DNA from: Bacteroidia bacterium
GTDB taxonomy: Bacteria; Bacteroidota; Bacteroidia; J057; JADKCL01
Assembly (NCBI GenBank): GCA_020635905.1
Contig: JACJYV010000006.1
Coordinates: 620,001-684,000 of the forward strand
Length of the DNA: 64,000 nt
Direction of reading: 5' to 3'
Under the pieces are notes generated by a model. That model ran no database searches. It was not told where the DNA came from and worked only from the letters and a program-made list of their open reading frames with translations. This document shows positions 52,394 through 60,356 of the stretch, one piece after another (position 1 is the stretch's first letter; every line of letters starts with the position of its first letter). Both the position numbers and the translations under genes were made by a program.

Positions 52394-53347
52394 ATGTCTG
52401 AAATAGCAGAATCATTATCCCAGGCCCGTCAGGCAAAAGGAGAAGTCCGAGCCGGAGGAACGGATTACATGGACCGCCTGCGCCACGGCACCGCCCGGGG
52501 CGAAATTGTCGATATATCACGCATCCCAGGATTAGGCAAGATCGAAAAACAGGGCAATGCCTGGAAAATCGGGGCCATGGTTACCATTGACCAGGTAGCC
52601 AATCATCCTGAAATCCAGAAAAATTACCCCGGTCTGGCCATGTCAGCGGGTGCGCTGGCGACGCCACAGATACGCAATGCGGCCAGCATTGGCGGATCCC
52701 TTTTGCAGCGAAACCGCTGCTGGTATTTTCGGCACGAAGAATTTTCCTGTTTCAAAAAAGGCGGCAATTCCTGTCCGGCCCGCGAAGGCAACCACCAGTT
52801 TGGCGTTTGCTTCGATCTCGGTCCCTGCGTATTTCCGCACCCTTCCACCCTCGGGCTGGCTCTCATGGCTTACGGGGCCAAAGTGGAAATTTTTGAAAAA
52901 GGTTCCCGCGACCTGGGCCAGTTGTATGGAGACGGAAGCGATCCTGCCCACGATCATCAGTTAAAAGAAGGCGAGATTCTGACCTCCATTTTGTTGCCAG
53001 ATCCGTTGCCTAGCGAAAAAGCGGCCTATTTCCGCAACATCAGCCGCGCCCGGGCCGAGTGGCCGTTGGTCGAAGTCATCGTGCGCTACCGTCTGGTGGA
53101 TGGGAAAATTTCCAATGCATCCATCGGCTTGGGTGGTGTGGCCAATGTGCCCATGCTTCTGCCCAAAGTGGCCGAATTCCTCAACGGAAAAACGCCCGGA
53201 GATGAAATTTTCAAAGAAGCCGGAAAACTCGGGACCGAGGGAGCCAATCCCCTCCCACAGACTCAATATAAAGTGGAAATGGTGGCAGGAACCATCTACG
53301 AAACCCTGAGACGGGCCCAGGAAGGAATTTGGGGAGGAGAAGGGTAA
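52394..53347 (+). CDS. FAD-binding subunit of molybdenum hydroxylase, with extra cysteines
   Basis: 317 residues: the FAD-binding motifs RAGGTDYMD (short N-terminal form), PQIRNAASIGGSLLQ, and a CO-dehydrogenase-type C-terminal domain (AYFRNISRARAEWPLVEV). Between them is a cysteine-rich insert (RCWYFRHEEFSC, then NSCPAREG and GVCFDLGPC). Such an insert in PaoB (YagS) of E. coli and in 4-hydroxybenzoyl-CoA reductase binds an additional [4Fe-4S] cluster, so the same is inferred here. It would pass electrons from the iron-sulfur clusters to an acceptor. It lies 11 bp after the fused subunit. Confidence 0.9.
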   Translation: MSEIAESLSQARQAKGEVRAGGTDYMDRLRHGTARGEIVDISRIPGLGKIEKQGNAWKIGAMVTIDQVANHPEIQKNYPGLAMSAGALATPQIRNAASIGGSLLQRNRCWYFRHEEFSCFKKGGNSCPAREGNHQFGVCFDLGPCVFPHPSTLGLALMAYGAKVEIFEKGSRDLGQLYGDGSDPAHDHQLKEGEILTSILLPDPLPSEKAAYFRNISRARAEWPLVEVIVRYRLVDGKISNASIGLGGVANVPMLLPKVAEFLNGKTPGDEIFKEAGKLGTEGANPLPQTQYKVEMVAGTIYETLRRAQEGIWGGEG

Positions 53348-53350
53348 ACC

Positions 53351-54415
53351 ATGTCTGCCTCAGCCAAAGAAATACAAAATATCCTGTCTTTTCTGCAGGA
53401 TGAAAACCGGGACGAGGCGCCCCTGGCCCTGGCCACCGTGGTGGACCTGCAGGGCTCAGGGTACCGCCGCACAGGTGCCCGCATGCTCATTCAGCAAAAC
53501 GGACAATGGATCGGGGCCATCAGCGGGGGATGTCTGGAAGGAAATGCCCTGCGTCAGGCCCGCAGAATCATGCTGAGCGGAATCCCCGAACTGGTCACTT
53601 ACAACACCCTGACCGACGAATCAGCCCGCCAAACCGGCGCCAGCCTGGGTTGCAATGGAATTCTGCGGGTTTGGATCGAGCCAATCACTCCGCAGGTGGT
53701 TGAGTATCTGGAGGAATTGCAAAAAGCATTTGAAGGAGTTGAGGAACAATGGTTTGTGCGGAAAATTGGCAAGGATTATGGCCCTTTGCGAAAATGGAAT
53801 TCTCCTGAAATTCAAGCCTTTGACCTGAACCAACAGGAAGGATTGCAGCTTGAAGAATCGGGTAAAAGTGGAGAGGGTTTTGCGGTGGAAAAAGTGATTC
53901 CAGCCATTCGGCTGTTGATATTTGGTGGCGGGCAGGATGCCCGGCCCTTGTGTAAGTTGGCCCATGAAATGGGCTGGAAAACCACCGTCACGGACGATTG
54001 TGCCGCCAAAGCCCTGCCTGTACGGTTCCCAGAGGCGGATCGGGTGATCCATCTGGATCGGGAAACTGCAATTTCCCAGCTCTCTCCTGATGCATTTTCG
54101 GCCGCGGTATTGATTTCCCATAATTTCGACTACGATAAAGCCATTTTGCGGAATTTAATTCCCCTGAACCTTTCTTACGTGGGGGTACTTGGGCCCAAAA
54201 ACCGCTTTCAGCGGCTTTGTGACGAACTTGAACTGGAAAAATCGCAGATTGACCAGCTTTTTGCCCCCGTGGGACTGGATATTGGGGCACAAACTCCGTT
54301 TGAAATCGCCCTTGCCGTCATTGCTGAAATACAGGCCGTATTTTCCGGCCGGGCCGGGAATTCATTGCGCCAGCGCCAGGCCAGCATTCATGCCCGGCAG
54401 GAGATTCGTTCATGA
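53351..54415 (+). CDS. XdhC/CoxI-family Moco insertion factor
   Basis: 354 residues. The N-terminal XdhC_CoxI domain has GSGYRRTGARMLI, GAISGGCLEGNAL and LGCNGILRVW; the C-terminal Rossmann-like XdhC_C domain has LLIFGGGQDARPL, GVLGPKNRF and PVGLDIGAQTPFEIALAV. Proteins of this family (XdhC, PaoD) bind the molybdenum cofactor, help to sulfurate it and insert it into the apoenzyme. It starts 3 bp after the FAD subunit and overlaps the next gene by 4 bp. Confidence 0.92.
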   Translation: MSASAKEIQNILSFLQDENRDEAPLALATVVDLQGSGYRRTGARMLIQQNGQWIGAISGGCLEGNALRQARRIMLSGIPELVTYNTLTDESARQTGASLGCNGILRVWIEPITPQVVEYLEELQKAFEGVEEQWFVRKIGKDYGPLRKWNSPEIQAFDLNQQEGLQLEESGKSGEGFAVEKVIPAIRLLIFGGGQDARPLCKLAHEMGWKTTVTDDCAAKALPVRFPEADRVIHLDRETAISQLSPDAFSAAVLISHNFDYDKAILRNLIPLNLSYVGVLGPKNRFQRLCDELELEKSQIDQLFAPVGLDIGAQTPFEIALAVIAEIQAVFSGRAGNSLRQRQASIHARQEIRS

Positions 54416-54990
54416 GTCAAACCGCGGTTTTATTGCTGGCTGCCGGGGGCAGCCAGCGCATGGGAAGCCCCAAACAACTACTCAAATACCAGGGAAATGA
54501 ATTGATCAGGCTGGCGGTAGAGGCTTTGTTGGATTGCGAAAAAATCAACCTGATCACCGTTCTGGGAGCCCATTTTGAAGAAATTTCCCCCTCAATTCAA
54601 AATTATCCCACCCAAATCCTGCGAAATCCAAACTGGCAAGCCGGCCTTTCGTCCTCTATTCGACTTGGACTGGACTGGATTTTGCAAAATTTACCCGAAA
54701 CCCAGCAAATTCTGATCACTTTGGCCGATCAACCCCTGATAAAATCTACTCATTACCAGCAAATCCTGCAAAAAGCAACAGAATTTCCCGAAAAAATCGT
54801 CGCCGCACATTACCTGGAACAACCCGGCGTGCCCGTCCTTTTTCCCCAAAAATATTTTGGACTTTTACAACAACTGAAAGGAGATCAGGGTGCAGGCAAA
54901 GTGATTCGTCAAATGGAAAATGAGCTCGTGTGGGTGGAAATTCCCGAAGCCGCCACAGACTGGGATTCGCCCGCGGATATCCAAATCTGA
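54412..54990 (+). CDS. MocA-type molybdenum cofactor nucleotidyltransferase
   Basis: 192 residues with a MobA/MocA-like fold. The nucleotide-binding start LLAAGGSQRMGSPKQLL has the pattern LxAGxSxRMGxxK; then NPNWQAGLSSSIRLGLDW, TLADQPLI and a late WDSPADI follow. MocA adds CMP to molybdopterin to make the cytidine dinucleotide form used by xanthine-oxidase-family enzymes like PaoC. It overlaps xdhC by the ATGA junction, so it is translationally coupled and is the last gene of the molybdenum operon. Confidence 0.9.
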   Translation: MSQTAVLLLAAGGSQRMGSPKQLLKYQGNELIRLAVEALLDCEKINLITVLGAHFEEISPSIQNYPTQILRNPNWQAGLSSSIRLGLDWILQNLPETQQILITLADQPLIKSTHYQQILQKATEFPEKIVAAHYLEQPGVPVLFPQKYFGLLQQLKGDQGAGKVIRQMENELVWVEIPEAATDWDSPADIQI

Positions 54991-55071
54991 AGCTCTGAAA
55001 AAATGTGGATGAAAATTCAAATTTGGGGGAAATTTCTGGCTAAAATCCTTCATAATCTGGATCGTGATCGT

Positions 55072-55079
55072 TACCTTTG
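55072..55079 (+). promoter_or_regulatory. Bacteroidota -7 box TACCTTTG
   Basis: A perfect TAnnTTTG in the gap after the molybdenum operon. It would give a leader of about 130 bases before the ATG at 55216. No TTG was found at the -33 spacing. Confidence 0.5.
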
Positions 55080-55215
55080 AATATTGACATTCTTCTTCCA
55101 TTTAAGGAAATACAGAAAAAAGAGTTGGATTGTGCCTGAACGTTGGTTTCGGGGTTTTATCAGAAGAATTTCCTAATGGATAAGTTTGTTTTCTTTTCTA
55201 AAACAGGAAATTGAT

Positions 55216-57855
55216 ATGGATAAAGCGATCAATCAAAAAGAAGCACTTCAGCAAAAGAAGGAATCACAGGAGACAGAAGGCAATCTGCCCAGCATGTCCC
55301 CCCCCGAATTTAATCTCGAAGCTCCCGCTGTCCAGCAAAAGTCCGCTGGAGCAGCAAGCCCCGCCTCTTTCCAGCCCGTACAAAAGAAGGAAAGCGGAAA
55401 TGACTCTGGGATGGGAGAAGAAGTTCAGTCTAAGATGGAATCCTCCTTTGGGGCTGATTTTTCCAATGTAAATATTCACGAAGACTCTGATTCGGCGACC
55501 AACATGGGCGCCCTTGCCTATACCCAGGGCAATGACGTTCACTTTGCCCCCGGCCAGTTCAAACCCGACACCCAGTCAGGACAGGAACTGATCGGCCACG
55601 AACTGACCCACGTGGTCCAGCAGCGTGAAGGCCGCGTTCAGCCCAATACCCAGGTAGGCGGCATGCCCGTCAATAACGACAAAGGCCTGGAAACTGAAGC
55701 CGACAACAAAGGCAAAATGGCTGCCCAGGCTAAAATGGGGCCCCAGAACACCTCCGCAGGCTCTTCCGCTCCTTCTTCAGGCAAGGACAGCTCGGTACAA
55801 ATGAAGACCGAGGATGATCCCCTGAAAGTGGATCATGGCCAGCTGACCTTCGACGTGGAAGGCCAGGACAATGCCAGCAGCCGCTATTTCTCCCGCGTGG
55901 TACACTGGCCCGAAGGAAACTCAGGTGTGACCATCGGTCGTGGCTTTGACCTCGGGGCCCGCTCCAAAGAAGCCAACCTGGCTCAGCTGAACCAGGCAGG
56001 TATCGTGGGTGCCCAGGCAACCCTGCTCGCCGAGGCCTCCGGCCTCAAAGGCAAACCCGCCGGCGACTGGGTAAAAGCCAATAAAGACAAAGTGGGCACC
56101 ATCACCCACGAACAGCAAAAAGCCCTTTTCGACATCGTTTACGAAAACCACAAGCAGGATGTGATCCGCATTTCCAGCAAAAAAGACGTGGTCGAGAATT
56201 ATGGTGCCGCCAATTTTGACGAAATGAATCCCGCCATCATGGACGTGCTGGTGGATCTCAGATATCGTGGAGATTACCACTCCAAGAGCCGTCAGTTTAT
56301 CCAGAAAGCCGCTGCCGAAAATGATCTGCAGAAGTTTGCCGACCTGATGGCTGATGAAAACAAATGGGTTACTGAATTCCACGTTCCCAAACGCCGCTTT
56401 GAAGCCCGTCGCGACTACATCAAAGCTGCTTTGTCTGGCAACCCAACCACCCTGAAAACCGATGTGGGCGGACAGGAAGCCAAAGCTCCTGCTGCTGCAG
56501 TTGAAACCAAAAAAGAAGAAACCGGCACCCCGATCGGATCCGGAACGGTTACCGCAACCTCACTCAACGTTCGTTCGGGAGCAGGCCCCACCTTCGGAAA
56601 AGTTGGAGCTGCCCTTACCAAAGGTCAGAGCGTGACCATTTATGAAAACCAGGCCGGCTGGCTACGCATCGGACCCGGTCAGTGGGTTTCCGGCAAATAC
56701 ATCGACGTGGCCGCCGCCAAGCAGCAAACTGCTCCCGCTTCCTCAGGAGCATCTGCCTCCACCTCCTCTCCCATCATCATGGGCAAAGGCACGGTGATCC
56801 CCAATGGCCTGAACGTACGTTCAGGACCAGGCGGCAGCAATCCCAAAGTGGGTAGCCCCCTCCGTCAGGGCGAGGTCGTAACCGTATATGAAGAAGTAAA
56901 CAACTGGTTCCGCATTGGCCAGGGCAAATGGGTGTTTGGCGATTACCTCGCCCTCTACTCTGAAGCTCCTCAGTCTGGCGGTCAGTCCAATATGTCAGAA
57001 GACACCAGCTCTTCCTCCAAAGAGCCGCTCATGAGCACGGTTGAAGACAATGTTTCTTCCTCTGAAACTGCAAATTCCTCCTCTCAGAGCACATCTTCCC
57101 AGTCAACCACATCTTCTGGTGGCAGCACCACCGCTCCTGCGGCCAATACCTCCACCAAAAAAGAAGATTCCGGAATTGTTACCGTCAGCAGCCTGAACGT
57201 GCGCAAAGGACCCGGTGGCGAATTTGATAAAAATGGCCCCGCCCTTACCTCAGGAAGCAAAGTGGACATCTTCCAGGAAGAAAACGGTTGGTACCGTATC
57301 GGTCCCGACATGTGGGTATCCGCCAAATATGTCCGCGTTGGTGCCCTCATTCCTGATAACGCAGGAGGCAAGCCACCCTGGTTGTCTGTAGCCGAAGGCG
57401 AAATCGGCGTGACCGAAATCGCTGGTTCCAAGCACAATCCCCGGGTAATTGAGTACCACTCCACTACGGGCGGATTCAAAGACGACGAAACTCCCTGGTG
57501 TGCTTCCTTCGTAACCTGGGTACTGAAGAGTGCAGGCAAAAGCTCAACCGGCAGCGCCAGCGCCCTTTCTTACCGCAGCTACGGTACCAAACTCGATAAA
57601 CCCGCTTATGGCGCCATCGCCGTATTTTCACACGGCGGCGGAAAAGGTCACGTGGGTTTCGTGGTAGGCAAGCAGGGCGACAAGATTCTGGTGCTCGGCG
57701 GAAACCAAAGCAACATGGTGAAAGTCAGCGCCTACGACACCGGCAAAGTTGTGGCCTACGTTGTTCCTTCAGATTATGAAGTCCCCGCTTCCGCTTACAC
57801 CCTCCTGGGTATGACCGACAAACTGGAAACGGAAGGCTACGCCCAAACCCGTTAA
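55216..57855 (+). CDS. Multidomain effector: eCIS-core DUF4157, lysozyme/pesticin-like, three SH3 domains, CHAP/NlpC-like hydrolase
   Basis: 879 residues, no signal peptide. Residues of about 68-143 form a DUF4157 (extracellular contractile injection system core) domain: FSNVNIHEDSDSATNMGALAY, DVHFAPGQ and the HExxH-like GHELTHVVQQ. Residues of about 208-408 resemble a pesticin/GH24 lysozyme domain (HWPEGNSGVTIGRGFDLGARS). Three bacterial SH3 domains follow (near 442, 523 and 651; each LNVRSGxG-like then GWxRIGPGxWV), separated by Ser/Thr/Pro-rich linkers. The last part (718-855) has PWCASFVTWVLKSAG with catalytic Cys762 and GHVGFVVG with a His, as in CHAP/TIGR02594 amidases. The ATG at 55216 has AGGAAA before it and is preferred over TTG at 55186. 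Confidence 0.88.
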   Translation: MDKAINQKEALQQKKESQETEGNLPSMSPPEFNLEAPAVQQKSAGAASPASFQPVQKKESGNDSGMGEEVQSKMESSFGADFSNVNIHEDSDSATNMGALAYTQGNDVHFAPGQFKPDTQSGQELIGHELTHVVQQREGRVQPNTQVGGMPVNNDKGLETEADNKGKMAAQAKMGPQNTSAGSSAPSSGKDSSVQMKTEDDPLKVDHGQLTFDVEGQDNASSRYFSRVVHWPEGNSGVTIGRGFDLGARSKEANLAQLNQAGIVGAQATLLAEASGLKGKPAGDWVKANKDKVGTITHEQQKALFDIVYENHKQDVIRISSKKDVVENYGAANFDEMNPAIMDVLVDLRYRGDYHSKSRQFIQKAAAENDLQKFADLMADENKWVTEFHVPKRRFEARRDYIKAALSGNPTTLKTDVGGQEAKAPAAAVETKKEETGTPIGSGTVTATSLNVRSGAGPTFGKVGAALTKGQSVTIYENQAGWLRIGPGQWVSGKYIDVAAAKQQTAPASSGASASTSSPIIMGKGTVIPNGLNVRSGPGGSNPKVGSPLRQGEVVTVYEEVNNWFRIGQGKWVFGDYLALYSEAPQSGGQSNMSEDTSSSSKEPLMSTVEDNVSSSETANSSSQSTSSQSTTSSGGSTTAPAANTSTKKEDSGIVTVSSLNVRKGPGGEFDKNGPALTSGSKVDIFQEENGWYRIGPDMWVSAKYVRVGALIPDNAGGKPPWLSVAEGEIGVTEIAGSKHNPRVIEYHSTTGGFKDDETPWCASFVTWVLKSAGKSSTGSASALSYRSYGTKLDKPAYGAIAVFSHGGGKGHVGFVVGKQGDKILVLGGNQSNMVKVSAYDTGKVVAYVVPSDYEVPASAYTLLGMTDKLETEGYAQTR

Positions 57856-57875
57856 TCAGAAATTGATAGATCATA

Positions 57876-57907
57876 AAAAATCCCGGCTGTTGAGGCCGGG
57901 ATTTTTT
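57876..57907 (+). terminator. Strong intrinsic terminator
   Basis: AAAAATCCCGGC / GCCGGGATTTTT stem (57876-57887 and 57895-57906) with a 7-base loop and more T, 20 bp after the effector stop codon. Confidence 0.93.
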
Positions 57908-57987
57908 TATTGATCAAAATTGATTCCATTCAGCTCAAATCCCCATTTATTCCCCAACAAACACGATCAAAGGCCCCACTATTTGGC

Positions 57988-58050
57988 AACCACGAACCAC
58001 GAACCACCAACCATTCGCTCGAAGCCAGAAGCTCTTAGCTAAAAACTAAA
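57988..58050. repeat. Heptad array, nine units
   Basis: Nine consecutive 7-base units from AACCACG (twice), AACCACC and AACCATT through CGCTCGA, AGCCAGA, AGCTCTT and AGCTAAA to AACTAAA. The unit drifts gradually from AACCACG-like to AGCTAAA-like while the period stays 7, which suggests divergence by point mutation and copying of neighbours. Confidence 0.85.
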
Positions 58051-58123
58051 TCAATCCAGAGGATTGAAGCCGCGAAGCGGGGGTATTTTTTGGCGAAGCC
58101 AACCAGGGTGTGGTGGCCTTGCC

Positions 58124-58345
58124 AAATCGACCATGGGGAGATTCATAAGCGCCTTTGAAATAAGCAAACCGAATAAAACCAGGGGGCGGCTTTGAGCGAT
58201 GGGTCCCGGATAGCTATCGGGAGGGCGGCAGGTGGCCTTGTGTGTTGGGCCCGTGGTGTGATGGGGCAGGGTTTAGGTTTTGGCGCTTTTTGCTTCTTTT
58301 TTTAACAAATCGACCAAAGGGAGATTCACGAGTACCTTTGAAAAA
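58124..58345. repeat. Pair of imperfect 39-bp direct repeats
   Basis: Copies at 58124-58162 and 58307-58345 match at 32 of 39 positions (starting AAATCGACCA, ending CCTTTGAAA plus two bases). They bracket G-rich DNA and the palindrome at 58204-58222. Confidence 0.7.
58204..58222. repeat. REP-like palindrome TCCCG-ATAGCTAT-CGGGA
   Basis: Near-perfect palindrome with one extra G. It is related to the TCCCGAA...TTCGGGA hairpin at 3551-3568. Confidence 0.65.
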
Positions 58346-58394
58346 TATTAAACCAACGAGTAAAGAAGGCCCGCCCGGTCAGGGCAACACAAAA
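58238..58394. repeat. Possible small element with imperfect terminal inverted repeats
   Basis: TTGTGTGTTGGGCCCG at the left (58238-58253) is roughly the inverse complement of the right end GGCCCGCCCGGTCAGGGC...CAACACAAAA (58369-58394). The interior holds one 39-bp repeat and no gene. It may be a decayed non-autonomous element. The weak ends make this tentative. Confidence 0.35.
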
Positions 58395-58417
58395 ACTAAC
58401 CACCAAATTTAAATTTT

Positions 58418-58435
58418 GCGACAACTTGTTGTCGC
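58418..58435. repeat. Hairpin GCGACAA-CTTG-TTGTCGC near the aquaporin 3' end
   Basis: A 7-bp perfect stem with a 4-base loop, next to AAATTTAAATTT (58405-58416). It is downstream of glpF, but the strand order does not give a T run for that gene, so a terminator role is doubtful. Confidence 0.45.
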
Positions 58436-58453
58436 TTACGACGCCCTAAGGGC

Positions 58454-59251
58454 CTAAGCATTCCGTTTCCGCTCCTCCACCACCGCCATCACCATCACCC
58501 CTGCCATCAGCACACAACCCACCCAAAAAGCAGGCGTTGCCTGCTGCTTAAACAAAGCATAATACAGCAGGCTGCCAAAAACCCCACCCATGATCGGCCC
58601 CACCACTGGAATCCAGGCATAGCCCCAGTTAGAATGGGTTTTCCCCGGAATCGGCAGCAAAAAATGGGCAATCCTGGGACCCAAATCCCTGGCGGGATTG
58701 ATGGCATAACCCGTCGTTCCCCCCAGCGACATACCCAAAGCCACAATCAAAAGCCCCACCACCAGGGGGTTCAGCCCTTGGGTAAATTCATTCGACCCGA
58801 TTGCCAGAATTCCCTGCATCAGGAAGGCCGTTCCAATAATTTCACTCATCAGATTCGACCATTTCGCATCAATGGCCGGATCCGTACAAAAAACCGCCCG
58901 CTTCAGCTCTCCTTCCTGCGTTTTGCGCCAGTGAGGCAGATAATGCAGATACACCACCACCGCACCCAGAAAGGCACCGCACAGCTGGCCCAAAATGTAC
59001 AACGGCACATCCTTCCAGGGAAATTCTCCCACCGAAGCCAGCCCCAGCGTCACCGCCGGGTTCAGGTGCGCCCCACTGATCTTACCCACGGCATAAATGG
59101 CAATCGCCACCGCAATCCCCCATCCCACTGTGATCACAATCCAGCCCGCATTTTGCGCTTTGGACTTCGTCAGCACCACTCCCCCGACGACCCCGCCGCC
59201 AAGGATGATCAAAACCATGGTTCCAATCAGTTCTGCAATGAAATTTGGCAT
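58454..59251 (-). CDS. glpF: Aquaglyceroporin (MIP family)
   Basis: 265 residues with six membrane helices and two half-helices. The NPA boxes are SGAHLNPAVT near residue 65 and GYAINPARDLGPR near 195. The arginine and the Asp after the second NPA (NPARD) are typical of glycerol-conducting GlpF-type channels rather than water-only AqpZ. It would let glycerol and small neutral solutes through the inner membrane. No glycerol kinase or glycerol-3-phosphate dehydrogenase gene is adjacent. Confidence 0.93.
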   Translation of the reverse strand: MPNFIAELIGTMVLIILGGGVVGGVVLTKSKAQNAGWIVITVGWGIAVAIAIYAVGKISGAHLNPAVTLGLASVGEFPWKDVPLYILGQLCGAFLGAVVVYLHYLPHWRKTQEGELKRAVFCTDPAIDAKWSNLMSEIIGTAFLMQGILAIGSNEFTQGLNPLVVGLLIVALGMSLGGTTGYAINPARDLGPRIAHFLLPIPGKTHSNWGYAWIPVVGPIMGGVFGSLLYYALFKQQATPAFWVGCVLMAGVMVMAVVEERKRNA

Positions 59252-59324
59252 GTGTATATGTGTTTGGAAGGGAATTTACACAGAGATTGGCAAAAAACAC
59301 GCGATAATTTTAACCCCCGTTCCC

Positions 59325-59795
59325 TCAACGCATAATATCCGCATCCACCGGAATATACCCCAGAAAACGCCCCAAAGCCATGACCTGCCCCTTATGGTGA
59401 AATTCATGCGTCGTCACATGCGTAAATAATTTCAACGGACTCGCCTCAAACTGATTCCCGTTCAGCGAAATCTGCACCATCCCGGGATTTTCCGCCGCAA
59501 GCCATTCCCAAAAAGCCAGCATCAACTCATCCACCTGCCCAAATACTTTCCGTATATCTTCCACAGATCCCACAGAATCAGGCTCAATAAAAACCATCTT
59601 CCGCCCCAAAGCATGCTGTCCGATCCAAAACAGGTACGTATTCGCCGCATGCACCAAAATATTGCGCAAACTCCCCTTCGCAAACAAAGTATCCCCTTTC
59701 AGGAAATCCCCTTTAGCCATCGTGCCGCAATAATCCAGCATCACCTCCCGTGAGCCGCGCACCCATTCATATTGAGATTTGAGGGTAGAAATCAT
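59325..59795 (-). CDS. DinB-like metal-binding four-helix protein
   Basis: 156 residues from the ATG at 59795 (MISTLKSQYEW); a longer frame to 59846 would run into the heptad array. The metal ligands fit the DinB/YfiT pattern: a histidine in ILVHAANTYLFW and the pair in THVTTHEFHHKGQVMALGRFLGY. The family includes thiol transferases and damage-inducible proteins; the particular role is unknown. It is 73 bp upstream of glpF on the same strand. Confidence 0.85.
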   Translation of the reverse strand: MISTLKSQYEWVRGSREVMLDYCGTMAKGDFLKGDTLFAKGSLRNILVHAANTYLFWIGQHALGRKMVFIEPDSVGSVEDIRKVFGQVDELMLAFWEWLAAENPGMVQISLNGNQFEASPLKLFTHVTTHEFHHKGQVMALGRFLGYIPVDADIMR

Positions 59796-59826
59796 AATCC
59801 ATCCATTTTTACCCAAAATAACCAAA

Positions 59827-59952
59827 AATCCCCACTCCCAACTCATTTCTCACGACTAACCACTCCCCTCCAAAATCTAACATCTCAAAGTCTCAGGACT
59901 AACGACTCAGGACTAAAGACTCCTCTCTAAAATCTCCCCATCTAACATCTGA
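59827..59952. repeat. Longest heptad array, about 18 units
   Basis: About 126 bp in nearly constant 7-base phase, with one 1-base register shift near 59890. Units include ACTCCCA, ACTAACC, TCTAACA, TCTCAAA, then GACTAAC, GACTCAG and GACTAAA with GACT at 59897, 59904, 59911 and 59918, and finally CATCTAA and CATCTGA. It is purely intergenic, upstream of the DinB-like gene. Confidence 0.85.
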
Positions 59953-59954
59953 TA

Positions 59955-60220
59955 AAGAAGGGGCTGCCCCCGCACCGCTTCCGCACGGGCGGGGTCGGGC
60001 TCAGCCAGGGGTTCCGTCGGGTCGCCAGCGTTCCGCTCCCTGCTCCCCGACCAGCCGCCAACGGGGCGGCTGCCCTTCCGATCCCTCAGCCGCGGGCCAG
60101 CCCGCCCAACATTTGCATCAAAAACCCGCAAGAAACAACCTGGTTGTTTCCCCAAAACCGTAGGGAAACGACCATGTTGTTTCCAAAATCCCAACAATCC
60201 AGGGGGCTTCAGCCCCCTGG
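59955..60220. repeat. Composite GC-rich and palindrome-rich element
   Basis: The first part (about 59955-60112) is strongly GC-rich, with small stems such as AGCCGCC-AACGG-GGCGGCT. The second part has two tandem hairpins (GAAACAACC-T-GGTTGTTTC at 60132-60150 and GGAAACGAC-CAT-GTTGTTTCC at 60164-60184) and a perfect 9-bp stem CCAGGGGGC-TTCA-GCCCCCTGG at 60199-60220. A 136-residue frame here is low-complexity and not a gene. From memory, similar GC-rich strings recur in other Bacteroidota genomes; this was not checked. 60221-60321 also holds a GGGTTTCAACCC-type hairpin. Confidence 0.65.
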
Positions 60221-60321
60221 AAATTTCCTGCATTCCATCCAACCTTGCCTGGATTCCCCATCCCGTACAGCTATCAATTGGGGTGGGTTTCAACCCTCCC
60301 CACCCCATCACACCCCCTAAC

Positions 60322-60355
60322 AAAAAGAGCCCCGGTCAACGACCAGGGCTCTTTT
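60322..60355 (-). terminator. Bidirectional-looking terminator of the large adhesin gene
   Basis: AAAAGAGCCC, a bulged C, GGTC, a 3-base loop AAC, GACC, a bulged A, and GGGCTCTTTT form a long stem. It is downstream of the adhesin stop codon at 60402 on the minus strand. Confidence 0.85.
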
Positions 60356-60356
60356 C

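Noticed and set aside
59913..60323. 136-codon minus-strand frame in the GC-rich element
   Set aside because: Low-complexity and driven by GC-rich repeats and hairpins; better explained as a repeat element.
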